Below, piece by piece: positions 42,923-52,246 of a DNA stretch of 64,000 nucleotides. Every line of letters begins with the position of its first letter. The first letter of the stretch is position 1. The stretch lies in NCBI RefSeq assembly GCF_030817075.1, contig NZ_JAUSYU010000001.1:3286001-3350000 (forward strand). Reading direction: 5' to 3'. Made by a program: the position numbers and the translations under genes. The notes beneath the pieces were generated by a model. The model was not told the DNA's origin. It did no database searches and saw nothing but the letters and a program-made list of their open reading frames with translations. The DNA comes from Arthrobacter sp. V1I9 (GTDB taxonomy: Bacteria > Actinomycetota > Actinomycetes > Actinomycetales > Micrococcaceae).

Positions 42923-44547
42923 TGGACGTCTGGTCCTCACTGATGGACGGTTTCGCCACCGCCCTCACCCCCATGAACTTCCTCTACGCCGTCATCGGCG
43001 TACTCCTGGGCACCGCCGTCGGCGTCCTTCCGGGCCTGGGCCCCGCCATGACCGTGGCACTGCTGCTTCCGGTCACCTACGCCCTGGAACCCACCAGCGC
43101 CTTCATTATGTTTGCCGGCATCTACTACGGCGGCATGTACGGCGGCTCCACCACCTCCATCCTGTTGAATACGCCCGGTGAATCGTCATCAGTGGTGACG
43201 GCGATCGAAGGCAATAAGATGGCCAAGGCGGGCCGGGCGGCGCAGGCTCTTGCGACGGCGGCCATCGGTTCGTTCGTCGCCGGCACCATCGGCACCGCCC
43301 TGCTTGCCGTCTGCGCACCGATCGTGGTCCAGTTCGCCGTCAGTCTGGGTGCCCCCAGCTACTTCGCCATCATGGTCCTGGCGCTGCTGGCCGTCACCGC
43401 GGTCCTGGGGTCGTCCCGGCTCCGCGGCTTTGCCTCGCTGGCCCTCGGCCTGGCCATCGGCCTGGTAGGAATCGACTCCGTCACCGGCCAGCGCCGCCTG
43501 ACCTTCGGCCAGCCGCTGCTGGCAGACGGGCTGGACATTGTTGTGGTGGCGGTCGCCATCTTCGCCGTGGGTGAAGCCCTCTGGGTAGCCGCCCACCTGC
43601 GCCGCACCCCGCTGCACGTCATTCCGGTTGGCCGTCCCTGGATGGGCAAGAAGGACTGGAGTCGCTCCTGGAAGCCCTGGCTGCGCGGTACCGCCTTCGG
43701 ATTCCCGTTCGGAGCCCTTCCCGCCGGCGGCGCCGAGATTCCCACGTTCCTGTCCTACGTCACCGAGAAGCGCCTGACCAAGCACCCGGAGGAATTCGGT
43801 AAGGGCGCCATCGAAGGTGTGGCCGGTCCGGAAGCTGCCAACAACGCAGCTGCCGCAGGCACCCTCACGCCGATGCTTGCCCTTGGCCTGCCCACCAATG
43901 CCACCGCTGCCGTAATGCTGGCCGCGTTTACTTCCTACGGCATCCAGCCCGGTCCCCAGCTGTTCTCAAGCCAGGGCCCCCTGGTGTGGGCGCTGATCGC
44001 GAGCCTCTTCATCGGCAACCTTTTGCTCCTGCTGATCAACCTGCCGTTGGCTCCCCTGTGGGCCAAGCTCCTGCAGCTGCCAAGGCCGTACCTGTACGCG
44101 GGCATCCTCTTCTTTGCCACGCTGGGCGCCTATTCGGTGAACCTGCAGGCATTCGACCTGGTGCTCCTGCTGGTCCTCGGCACACTCGGCTTCATGATGC
44201 GGCGGTTCGGGCTGCCCGTCCTGCCGCTCATCCTCGGCGTGATCCTCGGTCCGCGCATCGAAGGCCAGCTCCGGAAGACCCTGCAGCTCAGCGCCGGTGA
44301 CCCCGCCGGGCTCTTCAGCGAGCCGATCGCCGTCGTTATCTACGTCATCGTGGGACTCATCCTGCTGTGGCCGCTGCTCTTCAAGCTGATCCGCCGCAAC
44401 CGGCCGGCCCCGAGCACCATGGTCCCTGCCAACACCGGCGCAACCGTACCCCGTGAGGTTGGCGGCAGCGTCAGCCACAGCTCGCACCGGGCAGACAGTG
44501 GAGACGCTGGCGGGGACGGCGGGGGCGACGGGGGCGGCAGCGACTGA
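42922..44547 (+). CDS. tctA: tripartite tricarboxylate transporter permease TctA
   Basis: The 541-residue large subunit with about 12 helices. [20 protein letters not shown] and [20 protein letters not shown] are the first half-repeat motif; [20 protein letters not shown] and [20 protein letters not shown] form the second, inverted one. Both substrate loops are intact. The last 40 residues form a Gly/Asp/Ser-rich tail not found in most relatives. Drives sodium-coupled citrate or related tricarboxylate uptake with TctB and TctC. Confidence 0.95.
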   Translation: MDVWSSLMDGFATALTPMNFLYAVIGVLLGTAVGVLPGLGPAMTVALLLPVTYALEPTSAFIMFAGIYYGGMYGGSTTSILLNTPGESSSVVTAIEGNKMAKAGRAAQALATAAIGSFVAGTIGTALLAVCAPIVVQFAVSLGAPSYFAIMVLALLAVTAVLGSSRLRGFASLALGLAIGLVGIDSVTGQRRLTFGQPLLADGLDIVVVAVAIFAVGEALWVAAHLRRTPLHVIPVGRPWMGKKDWSRSWKPWLRGTAFGFPFGALPAGGAEIPTFLSYVTEKRLTKHPEEFGKGAIEGVAGPEAANNAAAAGTLTPMLALGLPTNATAAVMLAAFTSYGIQPGPQLFSSQGPLVWALIASLFIGNLLLLLINLPLAPLWAKLLQLPRPYLYAGILFFATLGAYSVNLQAFDLVLLLVLGTLGFMMRRFGLPVLPLILGVILGPRIEGQLRKTLQLSAGDPAGLFSEPIAVVIYVIVGLILLWPLLFKLIRRNRPAPSTMVPANTGATVPREVGGSVSHSSHRADSGDAGGDGGGDGGGSD

Positions 44548-44598
44548 GCCCACGACGCCCACCCTCGAACACCTGATACCACTTTAGAAGGAGACACC

Positions 44599-44991
44599 AT
44601 GACCATCGTGGTGGGATACGTCCCGACCCCCGAGGGCGAAGCAGCCCTGACCCAGGCCATCCACGAAGCCCGGAAGAGCAACACCACCCTGCTGGTTATC
44701 AACTCCTCCAAGGGCGACGCCCTGGTGGACAACCGCTACGCCCAGGAGCCGGAGATCCAGAGCATCGAGGACCGCCTGGCCACCCAAGGCATCCAGCACG
44801 TGATCAAGCAGCCGGTTCGTGGCCACGATGCCGCCGCCGAGGTCCTGGACGCCGCGGAGGAGCACAACGCCGAGCTGATCGTGATCGGGCTGCGCCGCCG
44901 CACGCCGGTGGGCAAGCTCATCATGGGCAGCGTGTCCCAGCGGATCCTGCTCGAGGCCGACTGCCCGGTCCTGGCGGTGAAGGCCGGCTAG
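44599..44991 (+). CDS. universal stress protein (UspA family)
   Basis: A 130-residue single Usp domain. TIVVGYVPTPEGEAALTQAI opens it and LIVIGLRRRTPVGKLIMGSV is the ATP loop with the modified GxxRRxxxGK form. AAGGAG lies before the ATG. It follows tctA by about 50 bases and is probably in the same transcript, which would couple it to citrate uptake. It differs in the loop from the two Usp genes at 30.5-31.6 kb. Confidence 0.88.
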   Translation: MTIVVGYVPTPEGEAALTQAIHEARKSNTTLLVINSSKGDALVDNRYAQEPEIQSIEDRLATQGIQHVIKQPVRGHDAAAEVLDAAEEHNAELIVIGLRRRTPVGKLIMGSVSQRILLEADCPVLAVKAG

Positions 44992-45034
44992 GGACTGCAG
45001 CCGGCCCGACCCGGCACGGCGCACCGCACCGCGA

Positions 45035-45898
45035 CTAGGCGCGGAACAGCTCCTGGCGCTGGCGGCCCAGCCCCTCTACCTCCACCTCGACGACGTCTCC
45101 AGGCTGGAGGTAGGGGAAGCGGCCACTGAGCGCCACACCCTCGGGCGTTCCGGTAAGGATCACGTCCCCGGGTTCCAGGCGCATGTACTGGCTGCAGTGG
45201 TGGACCAGGGTGGGGGCGTCGAAGATGAGCTGCGCGGTGGAGGAGTCCTGGCGCGGATCACCGTTCACCCAGCTGCGCAGGGGGAGGTTCGCGCCGTCCA
45301 CTGCGCTTGCGGGAACAAGCCAGGGTCCCAGGGGTGTGGAGCCGGGCAGGGTCTTGCCCTTGGTCCACTGGCCGGCTGCCCCGGGGATCTGGTACTCCCG
45401 CTCAGAGAAGTCATTGGCGGTGACGTAGCCCGCGATGCAGTCCACAGCCTCGTCAACGGACCGGAGGTAGCTGGCTTCCCTGCCGATCACGATGCCCAGC
45501 TCCACCTCCCAGTCATATTTGCTGGAGTGCGGCGGAACCGGAGCTGGGTCGTAAGGTCCCGTCACGGTGTTGGTCGGTTTGAGGAACACCACGGGAATCT
45601 CGGGCGGCGCGGAACCTGATTCAGCCGCGTGGGCGGCGTAGTTCATGCCAATGCCCACTACTGCTCCGGGGCGGACCAGCGGAGCGCCGACGCGGAGGGC
45701 CGCCGCTTCCGCCAGGATTGGCAGGGTACCTGCGTCCAGCGCTGCCCGGACCCTGCCCAACCCTCCCGCGGCCAGGAAGGCGCCGTCCACGTCCAGGGTG
45801 AGGGGCAGCAAGCTGAAGTACTGTTCGGCTCCGTCTTCGGATGACGTCAGGACCGCGGGCTGTTCCTTGCCGTTGTCCCCCAAGCGCATGATCTTCAT
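45035..45898 (-). CDS. fumarylacetoacetate hydrolase family protein
   Basis: A 287-residue Mg-dependent FAH-fold enzyme. VVGIGMNYAAHAAESGSAPP is the start of the catalytic domain; KYDWEVELGIVIGRE supplies the metal-binding glutamates; GYVTANDFSEREYQ and WTKGKTLPGSTPLGPW complete the site. GDVILTGTPEGVALSG ends it. ATG at 45898 has AAGGA eight bases upstream. Members cleave or isomerise 2-keto acids in aromatic or sugar-acid catabolism, or decarboxylate oxaloacetate, which would fit the citrate genes; the exact reaction is not readable. Confidence 0.88.
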   Translation of the reverse strand: MKIMRLGDNGKEQPAVLTSSEDGAEQYFSLLPLTLDVDGAFLAAGGLGRVRAALDAGTLPILAEAAALRVGAPLVRPGAVVGIGMNYAAHAAESGSAPPEIPVVFLKPTNTVTGPYDPAPVPPHSSKYDWEVELGIVIGREASYLRSVDEAVDCIAGYVTANDFSEREYQIPGAAGQWTKGKTLPGSTPLGPWLVPASAVDGANLPLRSWVNGDPRQDSSTAQLIFDAPTLVHHCSQYMRLEPGDVILTGTPEGVALSGRFPYLQPGDVVEVEVEGLGRQRQELFRA

Positions 45899-46050
45899 AC
45901 AGTATTTCCTTCTTTTTGGAGACTCTTGATGGATTACCACCATGGTGGCGGAGGCGGCAGCTCTTCCGCCACCGCACCGTTTGTGACTGTGCTGCCTTCC
46001 AGGAAGCGGGTTTCGCAAGAGCCGGGCCTTGCCCTCTATTGGGCAGTCAT

Positions 46051-46079
46051 CTGACATTAGGCAGGGCAGCCGGTAGACT
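46051..46079 (+). promoter_or_regulatory. promoter of the 46119 gene
   Basis: CTGACA (46051-46056) and TAGACT (46074-46079) are separated by 17 bases, close to the consensus of the main actinobacterial sigma factor. The transcript would start about 30 bases before the ATG at 46119. Confidence 0.6.
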
Positions 46080-46118
46080 GGGTAGGCCCTGGGGGACAAA
46101 ACACAGAAAGTTCAGTAC

Positions 46119-46379
46119 ATGTCTACCGCCACTCTGGAACGCGTTCCGGCCTCTTCCGTCTCCACGAAAGAGCCGCTGAGCCAGACCATCGACCTGGAGT
46201 TTTCCACTGCAGGCGAAATGCACGACGGCCTGGAAGAGGCAGTCGCTGAGCTGATCGAGGTAGCTGCCAAGGACGCCGCATGCGGCATCCTGGTCACCCG
46301 GCTCCGTCCGGGACGCTACACGGTAGCGCTGGATGAATCAGTGCCTTTCGGTGAGACCTACGAGGCCATCGCCGCCTGA
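46119..46379 (+). CDS. small conserved-type hypothetical protein
   Basis: An 86-residue acidic protein. The first 20 residues are polar, then IDLEFSTAGEMHDGLEEAVA and AACGILVTRLRPGRYTVALD follow, a compact alpha/beta pattern without signal or membrane helix. A promoter sits upstream and a strong terminator follows, so it is a single-gene unit and likely real. No family recognised. Confidence 0.72.
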   Translation: MSTATLERVPASSVSTKEPLSQTIDLEFSTAGEMHDGLEEAVAELIEVAAKDAACGILVTRLRPGRYTVALDESVPFGETYEAIAA

Positions 46380-46412
46380 CAGTTTGCGACGGATGCCTCT
46401 CCGCGCACAAAC

Positions 46413-46455
46413 AAAAGTCCCCGCCCCTGCGTCAAGCAGTGGCGGGGACTTTTTT
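46413..46455. terminator. bidirectional intrinsic terminator
   Basis: AAAGTCCCCGCC pairs with GGCGGGGACTTT across a 15-base loop and is followed by T6 on the plus strand and by TTTTGTTTG on the minus strand. It separates the convergent small genes ending at 46379 and 46472. Confidence 0.92.
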
Positions 46456-46471
46456 GCGCTTGCTAAGGCTG

Positions 46472-46744
46472 TCAGGCGCGGCGCACCTGCACGCCGTCGG
46501 ACTTCAAAAAGAGCTCCTTCTCGGACGGACCAGCCGGCACGAGCCACAGAACGTTCCCGCTCTGGGACACTTCTTCCACCTCCCCGGTGGCTACCACATG
46601 CGCCTGCTTGATAATCTCGACGCGTTCCCCGGCCTGGAGGGTCCTCCAGTCGGAAACCGCGGCGGAATGGGCATTGCGCCTTGATAGGACTGCCCCACGT
46701 GCTTTCATTTGAACTTCTACCCCTTTGTATATGTTCCACGCCAC
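46472..46744 (-). CDS. small hypothetical protein
   Basis: A 90-residue protein of mixed charge, with GERVEIIKQAHVVATGEVEE and NVLWLVPAGPSEKELFL suggesting a small beta-barrel (SH3-like) domain. The frame starts at a GTG at 46744 with AGAGG just upstream; ATG at 46708 gives a shorter protein. No signal or membrane segment. No family recognised with confidence. It shares the bidirectional terminator with the previous small gene. Confidence 0.62.
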   Translation of the reverse strand: MAWNIYKGVEVQMKARGAVLSRRNAHSAAVSDWRTLQAGERVEIIKQAHVVATGEVEEVSQSGNVLWLVPAGPSEKELFLKSDGVQVRRA

Positions 46745-46870
46745 AGCCTCTTTGATGTGACTTTTACTACACCTTCAGTTCTACTACACTCCCCGCCCGC
46801 CCGATGACCGTGTCGACGGAAATTTCATCAGGCGGACGCTTTAGGCTCCTGTGCTGAAGATTGTTCGTAC

Positions 46871-48463
46871 TCAGGCGAGCGCACCAACCGCAGATTCGGC
46901 CGCCCGGCGCACCTCCCCTGCTTTGACGAACTGGTCGGCTGCTTCGAGTTCCGGGGAAAGGAAGCGGTCCGTTCCAGGCCCGTCCACCACCCGGCGCAGG
47001 ACAGCAACGACGGCGGCGCCCGCCGGTCCCGGCGTCAGCACCCCACCGGAGAGCTGCGTGCGGATGTCCAGGGCGCGGGCCGACGTCACCAGCTCGATTG
47101 CCAGCACCCGCCGCAGGTTCTCCACTGCCTTCCGCAGCTTGCGGGCGGCGTGCCAGCCCATGGAGACGTGGTCTTCCTGCATGGCCGAACTGGGGATGGA
47201 GTCCACGGAGGCAGGAACAGCCAGCCGCTTATTGTCCGACACCAGCCCTGCCTGGGTGTACTGGGCAATCATGAGCCCGGAGTCCACGCCGGGGTCTGCG
47301 GCGAGGAAGGCAGGCAGGCCGTGGGAGCGGGCAGGATCGAGCATCCGGTCCGTACGCCGCTCGGCGATGGAGCTCAAATCCGCGACGGCGATGGCCAGGA
47401 AGTCCAGCACGTAGGCCACCGGGGCGCCGTGGAAGTTGCCGTTGGAGCTGACCCTGCCATCGGGCAGTACCACCGGGTTGTCGATCTGGGCGGCCAATTC
47501 GCGGGAAGCCACCAGGGCTGCATGGTCCAGCGTGTCCCGGACTGCACCGGCTACCTGCGGGGCGCAGCGGAGCGAGTAGGCATCCTGCACGCGCGAATCC
47601 CCCACTCTGTGGGATGCCACGATCGGTGAATCTGACAGCACACGCAGCATGTTGTCAGCGCTTGCCGCCTGCCCCGGGTGGGGACGCAGCGCGGCGTGCA
47701 GCTCTGGCAGGAACACCTGGTCGGTGCCCAGCAGGGCCTCGACGCTCAGCGCGGCGGTGATATCCGCCGTCGTCAGCAACTGCCGAAGGTCGGCGATAGC
47801 CATGAGGAGCATACCCAACATGCCCTCGGTGCCGTTGACCAGTGCCAGGCCTTCCTTCTCGGCGAGGGTGACCGGCTCGATGCCGTGCTCGGCGAGGAGT
47901 TCCGCGACGGCGGGGCGGCCGGCTGTGCCGTAGAGCTCGCCGTCAGGCCCGGCCGCTTCGCCCTCGCCCATCAGGACCAGGGCGCAGTGGGACAGCGGGG
48001 CGAGGTCACCGGAGCAGCCCAGCGAACCGAACTCACGGACCAGCGGCGTGATGCCGGCGTTGAGCACCTCCACCATGGTCTGCAGGACCACCGGCCGGAC
48101 GCCCGTGCGGCCCGACGCGAGGGTCTTGGCGCGAAGGAACATGATGCCGCGCACCACTTCGCGTTCCACGGTCGGACCCATCCCGGCGGCGTGGCTGCGG
48201 ATCAGGCTCTTCTGCAGCTGGGTGCGCAGCTCGTTGGGGATGTGCCTGTTGGCCAGGGCGCCGAAGCCGGTGGAGATGCCGTAGGCCGGAACGTCACTGG
48301 CGGCGAGGTCGTCAATGTGTGCACGGACCTTTGCTGCCGTCTCGAGCGCTTCCGGGGAGATGGTCACCGTGGCGTTGTGGCGTGCGACGGCGACGACATC
48401 CTCCGGCGTGACGCCGCTGGGGCCGAGGGTGACGGTCAGCGGTTCGTGGGTGGTGATGGTCAT
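46871..48463 (-). CDS. hutH: histidine ammonia-lyase
   Basis: A 530-residue lyase turning histidine into urocanate and ammonia, the first step of histidine degradation. The MIO prosthetic group forms from Cys150-Ser151-Gly152 in FGSLGCSGDLAPLSH; many HutH proteins have Ala-Ser-Gly there. The catalytic Tyr61 is in YGISTGFGAL. AGGA lies just before the ATG. It lies downstream of hutU, separated by a long inverted repeat. Length and all other motifs are normal. Confidence 0.95.
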   Translation of the reverse strand: MTITTHEPLTVTLGPSGVTPEDVVAVARHNATVTISPEALETAAKVRAHIDDLAASDVPAYGISTGFGALANRHIPNELRTQLQKSLIRSHAAGMGPTVEREVVRGIMFLRAKTLASGRTGVRPVVLQTMVEVLNAGITPLVREFGSLGCSGDLAPLSHCALVLMGEGEAAGPDGELYGTAGRPAVAELLAEHGIEPVTLAEKEGLALVNGTEGMLGMLLMAIADLRQLLTTADITAALSVEALLGTDQVFLPELHAALRPHPGQAASADNMLRVLSDSPIVASHRVGDSRVQDAYSLRCAPQVAGAVRDTLDHAALVASRELAAQIDNPVVLPDGRVSSNGNFHGAPVAYVLDFLAIAVADLSSIAERRTDRMLDPARSHGLPAFLAADPGVDSGLMIAQYTQAGLVSDNKRLAVPASVDSIPSSAMQEDHVSMGWHAARKLRKAVENLRRVLAIELVTSARALDIRTQLSGGVLTPGPAGAAVVAVLRRVVDGPGTDRFLSPELEAADQFVKAGEVRRAAESAVGALA

Positions 48464-48482
48464 TGTTTCCTACTTTTTCTCG

Positions 48483-48540
48483 TCGAGTGCTCCGTAAGTG
48501 CCCTTTTGGGGGATCAAAACGGCACCTACGGAGCACTCGA
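48483..48540. repeat. 58-base inverted repeat between hutU and hutH
   Basis: Arms of 26 bases (48483-48508 and 48515-48540) match at 24 positions around a six-base loop. It is too long and has no T tract for a plain terminator. The outer part reads TCGAGTGCTCCGTA. Possibly a repetitive intergenic palindrome of the genome or an mRNA-stabilising or -processing hairpin between the two genes. Confidence 0.8.
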
Positions 48541-48559
48541 TGCGGGTTGAAGGCTCTGG

Positions 48560-50314
48560 TTAGCGGGATTCTGGGGCCACGCGGATGGGGTTCCCTGGCC
48601 GCGCCTGCGAGGTTAGGGAGTCCGTGGGGAGCATGGGGACGCGGACTCCGCGTTCTTTGGCGACGTCGAGGGCGCGGTCGTAGCCAGCGTCGGCGTGGCG
48701 GATGACGCCCATGCCGGGGTCGTTGGTGAGGAGGCGTTCGAGCTTCTGCGCGGCGAGGTCGGTGCCGTCAGCGACCGAGACCTGGCCGGCGTGAATGGAC
48801 CGCCCGATGCCAACGCCGCCGCCGTGGTGCAGGGATACCCAGGTGGCGCCGGAGGCGGTGTTGAGCAGGGCGTTCAGCATCGGCCAGTCGGCGATGGCGT
48901 CGGAGCCGTCCGCCATGGCCTCGGTCTCACGGTACGGGGAGGCGACGGAGCCGGAGTCCAGGTGGTCGCGGCCGATGACGATCGGCGCCTTCACCTTGCC
49001 TTCCTTGACGAGCTGGTTGAACAGCAGGCCGGCCTTGGCGCGCTCGCCGTAGCCCAGCCAGCAGATGCGGGCCGGCAGGCCTTCGAACTCCACGCGCTCC
49101 TGGGCGGCGTCGATCCAGCGGTGCAGGTGCTTGTTGTCCGGGAAAAGTTCCTTGATGGCCTCGTCGGTCACGCGGATGTCTTCGGGGTCACCGGAGAGTG
49201 CCACCCAGCGGAACGGGCCCAGGCCCTCGCAGAACAGGGGACGGATGTAGGCCGGCACGAAGCCGGGGAATTCGAACGCACGGGTGTAGCCACCCTTGCG
49301 GGCTTCATCACGGATGGAGTTGCCGTAGTCGAAGACCTCGGCGCCGGCGTCCTGGAACTCGACCATCGCCTGGACGTGGCGGGCCATGGAAGCCTGTGCC
49401 TTTTTGGTGAAGCCTTCGGGGTCGGCTTCAGCTTCGCGGTGCCACTCGCCCACCGAGATGCCCTCGGGCAAGTAGGACAGCGGATCGTGGGCGGAGGTCT
49501 GGTCGGTGACGATGTCCACTGTCAGCTCGCCGGCCGTGTGGCGGCGCAGGATCTCGGGGAACACTTCCGCGGCGTTGCCCACGTAGCCTACGGACCAGCC
49601 GCGGCGTTCTTCCTTGGCCTTGAGCACTTTGGTGATGGCGGCGTCGAGGTCGGTTTCCACTTCGTCGAGGTAGCGTTTGCCGGCGCGGCGGCGGAGGCGG
49701 GTCTCGTCGACGTCGACGATCAGGCAGGCCCCGTCGTTAAGCGTGACGGCGAGCGGCTGGGCGCCGCCCATGCCACCGCAGCCGCCGGTGAGGGTAAGTG
49801 TGCCGGCGAGAGTGCCGTTTTCGTCACCGGTGAGTTTGCGGGCGATCGCGGCGAAGGTCTCGAAGGTGCCCTGCAGGATGCCCTGCGTGCCGATGTAAAT
49901 CCACGATCCGGCGGTCATCTGGCCGTACATCATCAGGCCCTCGGCCTCGAGCCGTCGGAATTCCGGCCAGTTGGCCCAGTCGCCCACGAGGTTGGAGTTG
50001 GCCAGCAGGACCCGGGGGGCCCATTCGTTGGTGCGGAACACACCCACCGGCTTGCCGGACTGGACCAGGAGGGTTTCGTCCTTTTCCATGGTTTCCAGGG
50101 TGCGGGTGATGGCGTCGAATGCTGCCCAGGAGCGGACGGCGCGGCCGGTGCCGCCGTAGACCACCAGGTCATCGGGGCGTTCGGCCACCTCGGGGTCCAG
50201 GTTGTTCATGAGCATGCGCAGCGGGGCTTCCGTCTGCCAGGACTTGGCGGTGAGCTCGGTGCCGCGGGCTGCTTTGACCGGGCGGGCACCGGTGGTGAAA
50301 TCGGCGGGTGCCAT
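48560..50314 (-). CDS. hutU: urocanate hydratase
   Basis: A 584-residue NAD-containing enzyme making imidazolonepropionate from urocanate. [20 protein letters not shown] and [20 protein letters not shown] are the NAD-binding part; [20 protein letters not shown] has the catalytic cysteine. [20 protein letters not shown] is near the end. ATG at 50314 follows AAAGGAG. It is the first hut gene after the IclR gene on the same strand, and hutH follows. hutI, the next step, is not in the window. Confidence 0.95.
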   Translation of the reverse strand: MAPADFTTGARPVKAARGTELTAKSWQTEAPLRMLMNNLDPEVAERPDDLVVYGGTGRAVRSWAAFDAITRTLETMEKDETLLVQSGKPVGVFRTNEWAPRVLLANSNLVGDWANWPEFRRLEAEGLMMYGQMTAGSWIYIGTQGILQGTFETFAAIARKLTGDENGTLAGTLTLTGGCGGMGGAQPLAVTLNDGACLIVDVDETRLRRRAGKRYLDEVETDLDAAITKVLKAKEERRGWSVGYVGNAAEVFPEILRRHTAGELTVDIVTDQTSAHDPLSYLPEGISVGEWHREAEADPEGFTKKAQASMARHVQAMVEFQDAGAEVFDYGNSIRDEARKGGYTRAFEFPGFVPAYIRPLFCEGLGPFRWVALSGDPEDIRVTDEAIKELFPDNKHLHRWIDAAQERVEFEGLPARICWLGYGERAKAGLLFNQLVKEGKVKAPIVIGRDHLDSGSVASPYRETEAMADGSDAIADWPMLNALLNTASGATWVSLHHGGGVGIGRSIHAGQVSVADGTDLAAQKLERLLTNDPGMGVIRHADAGYDRALDVAKERGVRVPMLPTDSLTSQARPGNPIRVAPESR

Positions 50315-50444
50315 GGTGGCTCCTTTTCTTGTTGCGTCTGTGGTGCGAAAGAGGTTCTGTATCAACTAAAGCCTTTTGCGGACGGGCTATACAGGGCTTT
50401 CTGACGGGTGGTGTCCGGTATTCCAGACCTGCCCGCCCTTCCTG

Positions 50445-50503
50445 TTGCGCTATCACTTTTGGTCGCCAAAAGCGTTCTTTGGGGGCCATAAGTGATAGGG
50501 CAA
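50445..50503. repeat. nested intergenic palindrome between IclR gene and hutU
   Basis: Outer arms TTGCGCTATCACTT (50445-50458) and AAGTGATAGGGCAA (50490-50503) match at 13 of 14. Inside the left half lies a second, perfect hairpin CTTTTGG-TCG-CCAAAAG (50456-50472), so two exclusive structures are possible. Unlike the hutU-hutH repeat in sequence but similar in scale. Confidence 0.7.
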
Positions 50504-50519
50504 GTGAGGGGTGGGGCCG

Positions 50520-51356
50520 CTACTTTCCCGGGCGGCCGTGGAGCCGGACCGACAGTTCGTCAGCCGCCTTTTGGACGCGGCCGGCCAGCACCGGCCATTC
50601 CCGGGCGGGCACTTTGTCCTCGAGGAACGTAACGGCGACTGCCGCCGTCGGCCATCCTGTGTGGTCCGTTACGGCGGCGGCAATGGAGCCGAAGCCCGGA
50701 GTAACTTCCCCGTGCTCGGTGGCGTAACCGCGCTGCCTCACCTGGTCGAGATGGGAGGACAGCGCTGAGTACTTCATGATGGCGCCTTCCACCTCATGCC
50801 GAGCGGTAAAGGCGGCGGCGTTCGGGTACAGCGCCCGAACCTGCGACTTGGGCAGGGCCGCGAGGATGGCCCGCCCGCTGGCGGTGAGGTGGCTCGGGAG
50901 GCGGACGCCGACGTCGGTCACCAGCGACGGACGATTCTTGGCCCGCTCCTCCACAATGTAAAGCACGTCCCGTCCGTGAAGCACTGCGAGGTGGGCGCTT
51001 TCGCCGAGTACATCCACCAAGGAGGCGAGCAGTGGCCGGCCCAGCCGGGATAACGGTTCCTGGCGCGAATACGCGGAACTGAGCTCGAAGGCGCTAATGC
51101 CGAGCCCGTACCGCTGCTCCTCATGGAGGTGGAGCACAAAACCGTTTGCCTCCATCACGCCGAGCAAGTGGTACACACTGGACCGGGGCAGGCCCAGGGA
51201 AGAGGCAATTTGCGACGCCGCCATCGGACCCCGCCGGGAGGCCAGCAGTTTGAGGATCCGCAAGGTGTTTTCAGCAGCGGGCACCTTCGACGCCACCTTC
51301 GCAGCGCCTCTTGCTTCGCTGCCGGCCTGCGGCCCCGCTTCCGTAGCCAACACCAC
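50520..51356 (-). CDS. IclR family transcriptional regulator
   Basis: A 278-residue regulator. The winged helix-turn-helix is PMAASQIASSLGLPRSSVYH (about residues 44-63), followed by the IclR effector domain (LGRPLLASLVDVLGESAHLA; TASGRAILAALPKSQVRALY). GTG at 51356 follows AAGGAG. It lies directly upstream of hutU on the same strand, across the nested palindrome, so it probably controls the hut genes in response to urocanate or histidine. Activator or repressor cannot be told. Confidence 0.9.
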   Translation of the reverse strand: MVLATEAGPQAGSEARGAAKVASKVPAAENTLRILKLLASRRGPMAASQIASSLGLPRSSVYHLLGVMEANGFVLHLHEEQRYGLGISAFELSSAYSRQEPLSRLGRPLLASLVDVLGESAHLAVLHGRDVLYIVEERAKNRPSLVTDVGVRLPSHLTASGRAILAALPKSQVRALYPNAAAFTARHEVEGAIMKYSALSSHLDQVRQRGYATEHGEVTPGFGSIAAAVTDHTGWPTAAVAVTFLEDKVPAREWPVLAGRVQKAADELSVRLHGRPGK

Positions 51357-51587
51357 GTCCTCCTTCGTTTCCGCTTCGTTATCCCGGCGCTATCCGGGAT
51401 CCCGTACTTAAGCTTGTGCCCGTACCGGCGCCCATTTGGCGGCCTAACCCATCCTGCTGTCTGTGATACCAGACGCTGCTTCGGTTCGGCGAGCTCCTGC
51501 GGAGGACGGGGAGCTGCGCGCCCTTCGGAGCCTTGTTCCGTGGGCTGCCGGTCCGTCCGAACTCTGGCCGTTGGGTAGAGTCCCGTT

Positions 51588-52160
51588 ATGGACGACAAAG
51601 AGATCCTCCATCACTATTTGCGCGTAAGGCGGGACAACCTCCTGGGCAAGCTGGATGGCCTCAGTGAGTACGACGTCCGCCGGCCCCTCACGCCCACCGG
51701 CACCAACTTGCTGGGTTTGGTCAAGCACGTGGCCAGCGTGGAGCTTGGCTACTTCGGGGAGGTCTTTGGACGTCCGAGCGGGCGTCACCTCCCTTGGCTG
51801 GACGCCGAGGCAAGCCCCGATGCAGATATGTGGGTGACGGCGAAGGAATCCCGGTACGACATCATCGAACTGCACCACTTCGCCGCCGCCCACAGCGACG
51901 CAACCATCGAGGCCATGCCGGCTGACGCTGTTGGCAGCGTTCCATGGTGGCCGGAGGAACGGCGCAAGGTCACGCTGCACCAGATTCTGGTCCATATGGT
52001 TGCAGAGCGCGCACACCACCTGGGCCACGCGGACATCCTGCGCGAACTGATTGACGGGAGCGCGGGGCAACGCCCCGGGGATCACAACCTGACTCCGCGC
52101 AGTCCGGAAGAGTGGGCGGCACACCGTGCCGCAATCGAAGCGGCGGCGAGGCAAGCATGA
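51588..52160 (+). CDS. DinB family (DUF664) protein
   Basis: A 190-residue four-helix-bundle protein. NLLGLVKHVASVELGYFGEV and ERAHHLGHADILRELIDG contain the histidines that bind a metal in DinB-like proteins. These include thiol (mycothiol or bacillithiol) transferases. Substrate unknown; mycothiol chemistry would be natural in an actinobacterium. It is divergent from the IclR gene. Confidence 0.88.
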   Translation: MDDKEILHHYLRVRRDNLLGKLDGLSEYDVRRPLTPTGTNLLGLVKHVASVELGYFGEVFGRPSGRHLPWLDAEASPDADMWVTAKESRYDIIELHHFAAAHSDATIEAMPADAVGSVPWWPEERRKVTLHQILVHMVAERAHHLGHADILRELIDGSAGQRPGDHNLTPRSPEEWAAHRAAIEAAARQA

Positions 52161-52246
52161 GTACCTTGGAAGATGCTGCGCAGATAGGGATCCGCCCCCG
52201 CTTGGCGAGTCTTGAAGTGGCCGCCGATGTGGATAACCTGCCGGGC

